Origin: JASHPR01 sp963833885
GTDB lineage: Bacteria > Actinomycetota > Actinomycetes > Streptosporangiales > Streptosporangiaceae
Assembly: GCA_963833885.1 (NCBI GenBank)
Contig: CAWHZU010000003.1
Coordinates: forward strand, 62,001-126,000
Reading direction: 5' to 3'
Length of the DNA stretch: 64,000 bases
In this document: positions 1-8,064 of the stretch, piece by piece
Position numbering within the stretch: the stretch's first letter is position 1
Layout: each line of letters starts with the position of its first letter
Translations under genes and position numbers: made by a program
Notes under the pieces: generated by a model
What the model saw: the letters and a program-made list of their open reading frames with translations, nothing else
Told to the model about the DNA's origin: nothing
Database searches by the model: none

Positions 1-565
1 CGGCCTGGCCCGCGGCGACATCCAGCGCCCTGACCCCGGCGGCAACGGCCACCTGGGCGCCGGTCGACCAGGCCAGCACGGCCAGGAACCCGGCCAAGTC
101 GGTGCGGTGCAGCCCGTCCCACACCTGGACGCCCAGGATGGCCAGGGCCTCGGCGGCGAGGAACCACGCAAGCTCGGTGAACCGGCGGCGGAGCAGCACC
201 AGCACGCCCGTCCAGCCGGCGCTCCCCCACGACCAGTTGACCGCCAGCATCTGGGCGGCCGGGCTGGCCACCGCCGCTGCGGTGCTCGCGGCCAGCGCGA
301 TCAGGGCCACTGCCCAAGCGGAGCGCCAGCCGGGCGTTCCGCGCAGCACCAGGACCGACCCGGCGGCGATCGCCAGCGCCATGACCAGCCACATAGCGCC
401 TTGGAAGGCGAACGAGTTGTAGGCCGGCCGGTTGTGCAGTAGCTGGCCGCCTGCTCCGGCGAGATGCCAGCCGGCGACCAGGAAGACCACCGCAATAGTG
501 AAGGCCCGCTGATAGCGGCCCGACATCATCGCGGTCGGCTGTGCTGTCGGCTGTGCGGCGGTCAT
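1..565 (-). CDS. Integral membrane protein (3' end outside window)
   Basis: The reading frame is open from an ATG at 565 to the window edge, giving at least 188 residues with no stop. The ATG overlaps the stop of the upstream histidine kinase gene in an ATGA arrangement, so the two are probably translated together. The protein has about five hydrophobic stretches separated by short Arg-rich loops (for example LVLLRRRFTELAWFL), so it is a polytopic membrane protein. No catalytic motif or named family was recognised. Coupling to a kinase suggests a role in the same signalling unit, but this is inference. The C-terminus is missing from the window. Confidence 0.7.
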   Translation of the reverse strand, partial: MTAAQPTAQPTAMMSGRYQRAFTIAVVFLVAGWHLAGAGGQLLHNRPAYNSFAFQGAMWLVMALAIAAGSVLVLRGTPGWRSAWAVALIALAASTAAAVASPAAQMLAVNWSWGSAGWTGVLVLLRRRFTELAWFLAAEALAILGVQVWDGLHRTDLAGFLAVLAWSTGAQVAVAAGVRALDVAAGQA

Positions 566-1935
566 GTCGGCCAGCTCACGGTGACGGTCGTGCCAGCGCC
601 TGGATGGCTGGCGATCGCTGCCCGTCCGCCGGCCGCCTGCATCCGCCCGGTGATCGACTCGCGGATGCCCCTGCGGGATAGCGGGGTGGCGGCCGGGTCG
701 AAGCCGCGGCCGTGGTCAGTGATCTTGACGACCGCCCAGCCCGAACCGCCGGTGACGGTGACTTCCGCTTCGCCCGTTCCGGCGTGTCGCCCGATGTTGC
801 GCAGTGCCTCGCCGACGCAGGCGGCGAGCTGATCCGCGACGGGGGACGGCAGCGTGACGGGGACGAGCTGCAGCCGCACGGCCAGGTCATCGGTGCTGGC
901 CGCGGCCTGCTCCAGCTTCGGCGTCAGGTCAGTCAGCGGCGCCAGCCCGCCCGGCACAGCCGGGGAGCCCTCAAGTAGTTGCAGCACGTGCAGGTCTCGG
1001 GTCGCCTGCGCCGTCAGCGCCGAGGACGGTCCGGCAAAGGCGCCGGCCGCGACGATGGTCAGGGTCGACAGGACGGTGTCGTGCAGCTGCCGGTGCTGCT
1101 CTCGCTCGTCAGCGCGCCGCGCCTCCTCGGCCCGGACCTGCCGCTCGGTTTCCAGGCTGACGGCGACGATCGCGTCCGCCTGCCGCGCGCCGCCACGGAT
1201 CACCGCGACCAGCCCGGCGGCGACGATCGTCTCCACCACCAGCAAGAAGGCATCGACCGGGTGGCCGGCGCCGAGCCCGTACGCGACGACAACCATCGCG
1301 GCCCCAAGCAGCCCGAGCCACGGCCGCAGCGTGATCTGCAGGATGTACACCGAGGTACAGGCCAGCGGGAGCATCCAGCTCGTGTTGTCCGTGATCAGCA
1401 CGGCCGGGACAAGGTGCTGCTGCGCCAGCGCCAGGGCCGAGATGGCCGCGGCATCAGCTAGCACCACGGTTGCCGTCAGCCCGGACCGGCGGACCTGCCA
1501 GGCGAAGAAGGCTGACCAGAGGCACAGCGCCGTCAGCGGCGCGGCAAGCCACCAGCCAGAGGTCTGCCTTGTTGCGGCCAGCACGGCGACCCCGGTGAAC
1601 AAGATGGCGCCACCGAGGCGCAGGGCGATCGCGTACCAGCCGGCCAGCCAGTTCAGGGCCTGGTCGGATGGCCCCGTGAACCGCGGCCGGCGTGCCCGCC
1701 GATGGCGACCCGCGGCGGGCCGGATCTGCCCCCCGACGGAACCAGCTGCCGACGTCACTGGACCAGTATGCGCAGGACCACGCACTGGGAATCGTGACGT
1801 TTCAATATCTGGGCCGGGCGGGGCGACGTGCGGCTCTTCTTGTTGTTGAGCGCCGGCCGTTCCAGTCAGCCTTAACCGATGCCGGTGAGGCGCGCCGATC
1901 GCCTCATCTGCACGTTCGCTAACCACTTTGGCCAA
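562..1935 (-). CDS. Membrane sensor histidine kinase, HisKA_3/NarL-type
   Basis: This is a 457-residue kinase if the TTG at 1935 is used; a GTG nine bases further in is also possible, and the first ~90 residues are low-complexity. Several membrane segments fill roughly residues 90-240. A dimerisation helix follows with the phospho-acceptor box QLHDTVLSTL (His in the HD pair typical of HisKA_3 enzymes), then a HATPase domain with an N-box (EALRNIGRHAG), a G1 box (DHGRGF) and a G2-like GI..S. It should autophosphorylate and pass phosphate to a NarL-type response regulator. None lies in this window, so the partner may be beyond the left edge, past the coupled membrane protein. Confidence 0.85.
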   Translation of the reverse strand: MAKVVSERADEAIGAPHRHRLRLTGTAGAQQQEEPHVAPPGPDIETSRFPVRGPAHTGPVTSAAGSVGGQIRPAAGRHRRARRPRFTGPSDQALNWLAGWYAIALRLGGAILFTGVAVLAATRQTSGWWLAAPLTALCLWSAFFAWQVRRSGLTATVVLADAAAISALALAQQHLVPAVLITDNTSWMLPLACTSVYILQITLRPWLGLLGAAMVVVAYGLGAGHPVDAFLLVVETIVAAGLVAVIRGGARQADAIVAVSLETERQVRAEEARRADEREQHRQLHDTVLSTLTIVAAGAFAGPSSALTAQATRDLHVLQLLEGSPAVPGGLAPLTDLTPKLEQAAASTDDLAVRLQLVPVTLPSPVADQLAACVGEALRNIGRHAGTGEAEVTVTGGSGWAVVKITDHGRGFDPAATPLSRRGIRESITGRMQAAGGRAAIASHPGAGTTVTVSWPT

Positions 1936-2021
1936 CAGGCTTCACAAGTTGGGCCCTATCGCCGGCGTCGAGCAGGTGGCATGATCGGCGCAAAATCCCT
2001 CCTCGACCCTTTGGAGTGATT

Positions 2022-3496
2022 ATGGCTGACGTCGGGCTCAGACGTAATGCCGTCGGGCTGCGCGAGGTGCTGTTCCAGAGCATCACCGACATGGCACCGG
2101 GCGCGGCGATCGCCGCGTCCATCCCGGCCGGTGTCGCATTCGCCGGCGGCGCGCTCCCGCTGGCCGTTGTGTTCGCGCTGATCGCCTGTCTGTTCTCGGC
2201 CTGGAGCATCGGCCAGCTTGCCCGCGAACTGCCGTCATCTGGATCGATGGCGACCTACGCTGCGCGCGGCCTGCATCCCGCTGTCGGATTCCTGGCCGCG
2301 TGGGCATATGCAATGGTCGGCTGGCTCATTCCGCCACTGGTACTGCTGCAGCTCGGATTCACGACCGCCGGTACGCTGCACGCCGAGATATCCGGCTACC
2401 CGGTCAACCTGTGGTGGCCGTGGGCGATACTCGGCCTGCTCATCATCTTCGCGGTCGGTTACTTCGGCATCAGGACCTCGGCCAGGCTCGGCACGATCCT
2501 CGGCGTGTTCGAGATCGGCGTGTTTCTCATCATGGCCATTCTGCTGGTAATCCATGCCGGCAGCCATAACACGCTGTCGGTGTTCACGACCAAGTACACG
2601 CCTCCCGGCTTCCACGGGCTGTCCGGTGTCGTGGCCGGTCGGTATTCAGCATCCTCGCCTTCGGCGGGTTTGAGGGAGCAGCGCCGCTCGCCGAGGAAGC
2701 GCGCAACCCGCGGCGCACGATCCAGCTCGCCGTGCTGATCGCTACCCTCTCGATCGGCGCGCTGTACGTGTTCACCACCTACGCCGCCGACGTGGCCTTT
2801 GGGCCGTCCGGGTTCGCCAGCTTCACGACCGGCACCGGCAGTGCCTCCTGGGTGGGCCTGGCCAGGTCGTTCTACGGCCTGTTCTGGATTCTGGTCTTCC
2901 TCGCGATCGTGAACTCCACGCTGGCCAACTCCAACGCCGGGGTGAACGTGTCAAGCCGGACCGCGTTCGCCATGGGCCGGATCAGGGCCTTCCCGCCTGT
3001 GCTCGGCCAGGTCAGCGACCGGCACCGGGCCCCGGTCAACGCGATCGTGCTGGGCACGGTGATCTCGCTGGCGGCGATGCTCGGTCTCGGCCTGCACTAC
3101 GGTCCGACCGAAGCGTTCGCGATGGTGGGCACCGCGCTCGTGATCCTTATCGTCGCCGTCTACATCTTCATGAACGCGGCCTGCATCGGGTTCTTCGCCC
3201 GCAGCCGCGACCACAAGCTGAACATCGTCTCGCACGTGATCGTCCCGGTGCTGGGCATCGCTGCGTTCGTGCCCGCCTGGTGCGCGGGTGCGGGAATCAA
3301 GATCGCGGGGATTAGCTGGATCAGCCCGCTGCCCCCGCCGCTGTCCTACATGGGCCCGGCCGTGGCTGTCTGGATGGTCATCGGCATCGGCTACCTGATC
3401 TACCTGTACGTCGCGGCGCCGCAGCGGGTCATCGACGTGGGCCTGATCCACCTCGAGGAGGTGCCGGCGGACGTTGCCGCCACCGATGCCGCCTGA
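2022..3496 (+). pseudogene. APC-family amino acid permease, split by one frameshift
   Basis: The first part reads from ATG 2022 (GGAG at 2013-2016 as ribosome site) as an APC permease with the usual opening (ITDMAPGAAIAASIPAG) and about six membrane helices. Near 2639 the family sequence jumps to the next frame: GLSGVVAG is followed, one base out of register, by FSILAFGGFEGAAPLAEE. It then continues cleanly to the stop at 3496, including helices 7-12. One missing base after GGT (about 2639-2640) explains the break. Joined, the product is about 490 residues, normal for APC transporters. Either the gene was recently inactivated or the base is missing from the assembly. Substrate is unknown. Confidence 0.85.
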
Positions 3497-3535
3497 TCCA
3501 CCCAAAGCGCTCAGGGCACCGGTTTGCTGGCGGCG

Positions 3536-4243
3536 TCAGGAGGTGTGGCCGACGAGCAGGTCATACGAGCGCAGCGCGATCCACAGTTCGGCGATGTGCT
3601 CGGTCTTGGTGAGCCCTCTGCCGGTGATCTGCTCGATCTTCCGGATGCGGTAGCCGAGCGTCTGCTTGTGGATGTGGAGCGCGGCCGCCGCTTGCTGCCA
3701 GGATCTGTCCACGCGCAGAATGACCCGCAACGTGTTCAGGTAGTCGCTGCCATGCTCGGCGTCCTGCCGGATGAGCGGGCCGAGAACCCGTGATACCAGG
3801 ACCGTCGCTTCGTCGGTCGTGCGCGGCAGCAACAGCACGGTCTGGTCACCGTAACGCACGAGCCCCCGGTTCTCGGCTTGCGATGCGCCGAGTGCCCAGC
3901 GGGCTTCCTGCGCCGCCTCTGGCATTCGGTCCGCCGCACGGATGACGTCGCTGACGCCCACGGCCGAGCCCAGGCCGCGGTGGCTCGTCAGCAATCCGGC
4001 GCTGATGGCTGCGTCGCCGAGGACGACGTGCAGCATCTGATCGCGGTGCAGCAGAACGTGCGGCACTCTGGCTCTGGCGAGCCGGTGGTCCAGTTCGGCA
4101 GCGACGCGATCGTCGACGCAGACGGCAGCGGCGAGGACACTTCCCGCGAGGCCCAGACCGAATTCAGCGAGTTGCGTCGGGCAGCGGCGGACGCCGCTGG
4201 GCAACCTGGCGGTGCCGTTCATGCGCGCCGCGCTGGTCATCAC
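3536..4243 (-). pseudogene. PucR/CdaR-type regulator, C-terminal half only
   Basis: The readable part (about 215 residues) holds the end of a GGDEF-like CdaR region (HVVLGDAAISAGLLTSHRG) and a C-terminal PucR helix-turn-helix (DRSWQQAAAALHIHKQTLGYR). Family members are usually 400-600 residues, with an N-terminal sensory region that is absent here. The first ~20 codons of the open frame are the antisense of an unrelated plus-strand fragment, so homology starts only near 4190. The gene therefore looks truncated by a rearrangement at about 4185-4200. PucR proteins usually activate purine or other catabolic genes; the neighbouring permease and dioxygenase are possible former targets. Confidence 0.7.
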
Positions 4244-4472
4244 CGTCGACCAGGATCACTGCGCAGTGCCGAGCATCACGCCGGCCCGGGGCCCGCTGTC
4301 GGTGAACTGGTCCAGCCCCGGCTTCCATCAGCCGCTGTGGGTGGTCCCCACCCGCCATCCCGACGAGCTGGAAGCCGCCCTCGCCACCATGCCGCTGCCA
4401 CCCGGGACGGTCGGCGACCCCTATCCCGGCCTCGAGGGCGGCCCTTCGATCACCGACTGGCTTGCTTCCTGA
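4191..4472 (+). pseudogene. Unidentified gene remnant (C-terminal fragment)
   Basis: A plus-strand frame of about 94 codons looks like genuine protein: it has balanced composition and segments such as ALVITVDQDHCAVPSITPA and GFHQPLWVVPTRHPDELEAAL, ending at TGA 4470-4472. It has no convincing start or upstream continuation, since the frame before about 4190 is Arg/Ser-rich antisense of the PucR gene. I read it as the 3' end of a gene whose 5' part was lost in the same event that beheaded the PucR gene. I do not recognise the family. Confidence 0.45.
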
Positions 4473-4521
4473 CAGCAGCCAGGCACCGCGACGGCGTCCG
4501 TCGGCTTCAGGCCAGGGTGGG

Positions 4522-5469
4522 TCACGGCTCCCGTTCCAGGATCTCTTGCACCGGAACGTCTCCCGTGGCCTTAGCGGTGATCGGTGGTTTCGGCAGTGAA
4601 CTGTCACCGGGTTCGATGACGAACCTGTGCTGGAGCGAATGCCACGTGCCCGTCACGCCCGGATCGGGCGCCTGCTCGGTCGCGGTGTCGTGCTTCAGGT
4701 AAGAGCCGACGAGCGCGGCGGTCACGCCGAACTGGGCATCGGTCTCCAGGTTGGCGTCATCGCTGGCATACACCTGAGAGAACTGCGTCTTGTAGCCCGG
4801 CTTGCTGATCAGGAAATGGATGTGCGCGGGGCGCATGTTGTGGCGGCCCTGCGCTCGCAGGAGGTCGCCCACCGGGCCGTTGACCGGGATCGGGTAGCCG
4901 GCCGGCTTGACGGTGCGGAAGCTGAACCGCCCGCCGGAGTCGGTGACGAACTTGCCGCGCAGGTTCATATCGGCCTGACGCGGATCCTGGTTCTCGTAGA
5001 GACCCTCGCCCGACGTGTTCCAGACGTCGACCTCGGCGTCCGCGACCGGGCGCCCGTCCGGGCCGACCACGGACCCCGTGACGAAGATCGGGTCGCCGGG
5101 GGTCGGCGAGCGCACGATCGACGCGCCGTTGCGCTCCCGCGGCGAGCCGGCCCGCCAGAACGGTCCCAGCAGGTTCGCCGTCGTCTCGTGCGTCCCGCCC
5201 GCACCGTTGTTCTGCAGGCATACCAGTGACGACACGCCAAGCGAGCCCGCGATCAGCACGACCTCGTTGTGCGACTCGCTGGTGAGCTGGCCGAGCCGCG
5301 CGACGATCCCGGCAATGTGCTGAAACTCCGCCTCGGTCAGCCGCGTCTCCCGCACGAACGCGTGCAGGTGCCGGACGGCCGCGGCCAGCAGTTCCCTCGT
5401 GCGAGGGTCCCTCGCGCGCTCCACCTCGGCCAGCACGGCCGCCGTCACGTCATCAGGGCTCGAAATCAC
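4522..5469 (-). CDS. Intradiol ring-cleavage dioxygenase, hydroxyquinol/catechol 1,2-type
   Basis: This enzyme should open a catechol or hydroxyquinol ring between the two hydroxylated carbons using non-haem Fe(III) and O2. The expected iron ligands are visible: Tyr in GEGLYENQ, Tyr in AGYPIPVNG and the two His in RPAHIHFL. An N-terminal helical dioxygenase_N region precedes them. I chose the GTG at 5469 (GGGAG six bases upstream), giving 315 residues. The longer ATG at 5541 lies inside the preceding gene. The start overlaps the end of the FAD hydroxylase gene by 17 bases, and hydroxylase plus 1,2-dioxygenase is the classical resorcinol/hydroxyquinol order. The exact substrate is inferred. 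Confidence 0.88.
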   Translation of the reverse strand: MISSPDDVTAAVLAEVERARDPRTRELLAAAVRHLHAFVRETRLTEAEFQHIAGIVARLGQLTSESHNEVVLIAGSLGVSSLVCLQNNGAGGTHETTANLLGPFWRAGSPRERNGASIVRSPTPGDPIFVTGSVVGPDGRPVADAEVDVWNTSGEGLYENQDPRQADMNLRGKFVTDSGGRFSFRTVKPAGYPIPVNGPVGDLLRAQGRHNMRPAHIHFLISKPGYKTQFSQVYASDDANLETDAQFGVTAALVGSYLKHDTATEQAPDPGVTGTWHSLQHRFVIEPGDSSLPKPPITAKATGDVPVQEILEREP

Positions 5470-7103
5470 CGCGGCTCCCTGTGCGTTTGCCCGGCCCGGG
5501 ATCACCGTACCCGGCTGCGCGGCGAAGCACGGCCACGGCATCGGCTGGCGGGTCGTTGGCCGTCCAGGCCACGAACTGATCGGGCCGGACCAGGATCAGG
5601 CGCCGCGCCCAGGCCGTCCGCGGCCCGTCAAAGCTGTCGGTGATGACCTGCAGCGGCATCCGCAATTCCCGAGCGGCATCCTGGAACGCGGCGCCGGGTT
5701 GCTGGTCTGCGGTCAGCGCGACCAGGGTGAACCCGGCGGACAGGCGCTCGAAGACGTTGGCTCCCGAGGACAGTTTGACCGGGGGGAGGTGGTGCCCTGC
5801 CCGCGCCTCGAAGGTGTGCTCACCACGGACGCCGCTCACCGCTCCGGCGGGTCCCCATACGATCGGCGAGCCCGCGTAGTGGGGCTCGTAGGACGCAGGG
5901 GCCGTCTCCGCCGACGTCCGGCCGCTCCATGCCAGCTCGAACTCGGCGCGGTCCCGCCGCGGGCTGTAACGCTCGAGGAATGCGCGGTCGTCGGCGATGG
6001 CCTCGGTGATCGCTTCCCCCGTCTCGGCGAAGACCGGCCGCCGCTCCTCGCCGTAGCTGTCGAGCAGGCCCGGGCCGCCCCAGCCGTGCAGCACCGCGTC
6101 CAGTTTCCAGCCGAGGTTGACCGCGTCCTCGAGACCGGTGTTCAGGCCGTGCGCTCCGTAGGGCGGATGGCTGTGCGCCGCATCCCCCGCGATGAACACC
6201 CGGCCCCGCCGGTAGCGGTCGGCCACGTTGATGCGCAGGTCCCAGAACCCCACGTGCTGAAACTCGCACGCCACCGCGGACCCAGCCGCCCGCCCGATCA
6301 GCGCGGCAAGTGCCTCGACCCCGAAATTGGCCGCCGTCGCGTCGCCCGGCACTGGCGCGTGGAAGAACCAGGTCTCGGTCGCGTCGACCCGGCCGAAGAA
6401 CCACCAGTAGCCGTTCAGCTCCGGATGCAGCACCCGGTACGTGGTGCGCAGCGGGAACCGCGACAGGCGCTCGTTGAGCTCGCTGGAGCGGAAGACCGCC
6501 AGCACCATGCGCCGCCCGAAGTCTTCGCCGCTGCCGCCGATGCCTGCCTGCTCGCGCACCAGCGAGCGGGCGCCGTCGCATCCAACGAGGTAGTCACCCT
6601 CGATCTCGCAGCGGCCCGCGCCCCCGTCCTGGCGCGCGGCAACGCGCACGCCGCCGTCGTCCTGGGAGACGCTGGTCACCGACCAGCCGAACAGCGTGGT
6701 GACGGGCCCGAGCCTCTGCCAGCCGGCGGCGCAGCACGGACTCGGTCAGGTGCTGTGGCAGCCGCTCGTTCCGCTGATAGTAGAAGTCCGCGACCGTCTC
6801 CCGGCCGGGCGGCGCGTACCAGTGCTCGCCGGCCAGGCTTTCGTAGGCGGTGATGCCGCCGATCGGGAATCCGGCCGGCAGCAGGCGCGCCGCGCGCAGT
6901 TCGCTGACGCAGTCCCAGTAGTAGAAGTGCTCCAGGCTGCGTGCCGTGAGGTTCTGCCCGCGCGGGATCGGCGACGGCGTGAGCTGGCGCTCCACCAGCA
7001 CGCAGGGCACCTCTGCGTTGCCAAGCGTCACCGCCAGCGCGAGCCCAACCGGCCCGCCGCCCACGATCACGACTGGAGCGGCGATCCGGCGTGGTTCACT
7101 CAT
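5453..7103 (-). pseudogene. FAD-dependent aromatic hydroxylase, split by one frameshift
   Basis: The N-terminal part from ATG 7103 carries the FAD-binding Rossmann motif (VVIVGGGPVGLALA) and PRGQNLTARSLEHF. The second part carries the DG motif (LVGCDGARSLVR), the second FAD motif (RVFIAGDAAHSHPP) and GLNTGLEDAVNLGWKL, all typical of phenol/resorcinol-type group A flavoprotein monooxygenases. The frames join near 6713, where RRRLAE continues as LGPVTTLFGW one base out of register; a single extra base would explain it. The restored product is about 550 residues. It sits between an ABC ATPase gene and the ring-cleavage dioxygenase and should supply that enzyme's dihydroxylated substrate. Loss of function or an assembly indel are both possible. 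Confidence 0.85.
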
Positions 7104-7111
7104 GGCCGCGG

Positions 7112-8050
7112 CTACTCCTGTTCCTCGTCGGCGGCCCGGTCCGGCCAGACGCCGATGTGGTCGGGCTCCTCCTGCAATTCAACCCGCTTGCGCATGCCGA
7201 GGCGCCTGGTCATCTCGCGCGGGAGCTGAACGCGGCCCGCCCGGTCCAGCGTCGCGTACTCGCGGGCGTGCAGCGTGGTCTCGCCACGCTCGTCGGTGGC
7301 CGCGCGTCGTATCGTCTCGCTGCTCGTCTTGCCATCCCTGATCGCGATCGTCCGGCGAACCTGCGTTGACACGGCCGGGTCGTGGGTGACCACCAGTACC
7401 GTGACGCCGAGTTCGGTGTTGGCGGTCTGCAGGGCGGAGAACACGTCCCGGGCGGTCGAGGAGTCCAGCTCGCCGGTGGGCTCGTCGGCCAGCAGCACCT
7501 TCGGCTCGTTGGCCAGCGCCGTGGCGATGGCGGCGCGCTGCTGCTCGCCGCCGGACATGCGGTCCGGAGTCCGGTCGGCGCAGTACGCGATGCCGAGGGT
7601 GTCGAGCAGGAGGCCGGCGCGCTGCAGCCGCTTCCGTCGGCCGAGCGAGCTCAGCCGCATCGGCAGCAGCACGTTCTGCCGCGCGGTCATGTACGGCAGC
7701 AGGTTCCGCGACGTCTGCTGCCAGATGAAGCCCGCGACGCTCCGCCGGTAGGCCAGCCGCTCTCCGGCGGTCATCGCGCCCAGGTTGTGGCCGGCCACCC
7801 ACACCTTGCCGGCCGTCGGCGTGTCCAGTCCGGCGAGGATGTTCATCAGCGTGGATTTGCCGCTGCCCGCCGCGCCGATCAGCGCGGTCAGCTCGCCGTC
7901 GGCGATCAGCAGGTCCACCCCTTGCAGCGCCTGTACCTCGATGCCCTCGCCGTAGTAGATCCGGACCAGCTGATCGCAGACGATCATCCCGTCCGCGCTG
8001 GTCGCAGGGCCGTCCTCGTCCTGTGGGTTGCGTGCTGACGGCTCGGTCAT
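7112..8050 (-). CDS. ABC transporter ATPase with AbrB-like C-terminal tail
   Basis: A 312-residue MacB/LolD-like ATPase with Walker A (GAAGSGKST), signature (MSGGEQQRAA) and Walker B (VLLADEPTGEL), ending the catalytic part near residue 235. About 50 residues follow that look like a SpoVT/AbrB swapped-hairpin segment (TLDRAGRVQLPREMTRRLGM). I recall similar tails on actinobacterial ATPases of this kind; their role is not established. The ATG at 8050 has AGGAG nine bases upstream and follows the permease stop by 14 bases. It should power the FtsX-type permease encoded just upstream, moving lipids, peptides or drugs out of the membrane. Confidence 0.88.
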   Translation of the reverse strand: MTEPSARNPQDEDGPATSADGMIVCDQLVRIYYGEGIEVQALQGVDLLIADGELTALIGAAGSGKSTLMNILAGLDTPTAGKVWVAGHNLGAMTAGERLAYRRSVAGFIWQQTSRNLLPYMTARQNVLLPMRLSSLGRRKRLQRAGLLLDTLGIAYCADRTPDRMSGGEQQRAAIATALANEPKVLLADEPTGELDSSTARDVFSALQTANTELGVTVLVVTHDPAVSTQVRRTIAIRDGKTSSETIRRAATDERGETTLHAREYATLDRAGRVQLPREMTRRLGMRKRVELQEEPDHIGVWPDRAADEEQE

Positions 8051-8064
8051 CTGCCTGGGCTCCT

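Noticed and set aside
854..1849. Long plus-strand open frames antisense to the histidine kinase
   Set aside because: Arg/Ser/Ala-rich shadow of the opposite strand with no domain, while the minus frame has full kinase motifs.
5399..6853. 484-codon plus-strand open frame opposite the FAD hydroxylase
   Set aside because: Its composition is that of GC-rich antisense (Arg, Pro, Ala, Val); the minus frames carry clear FAD motifs.
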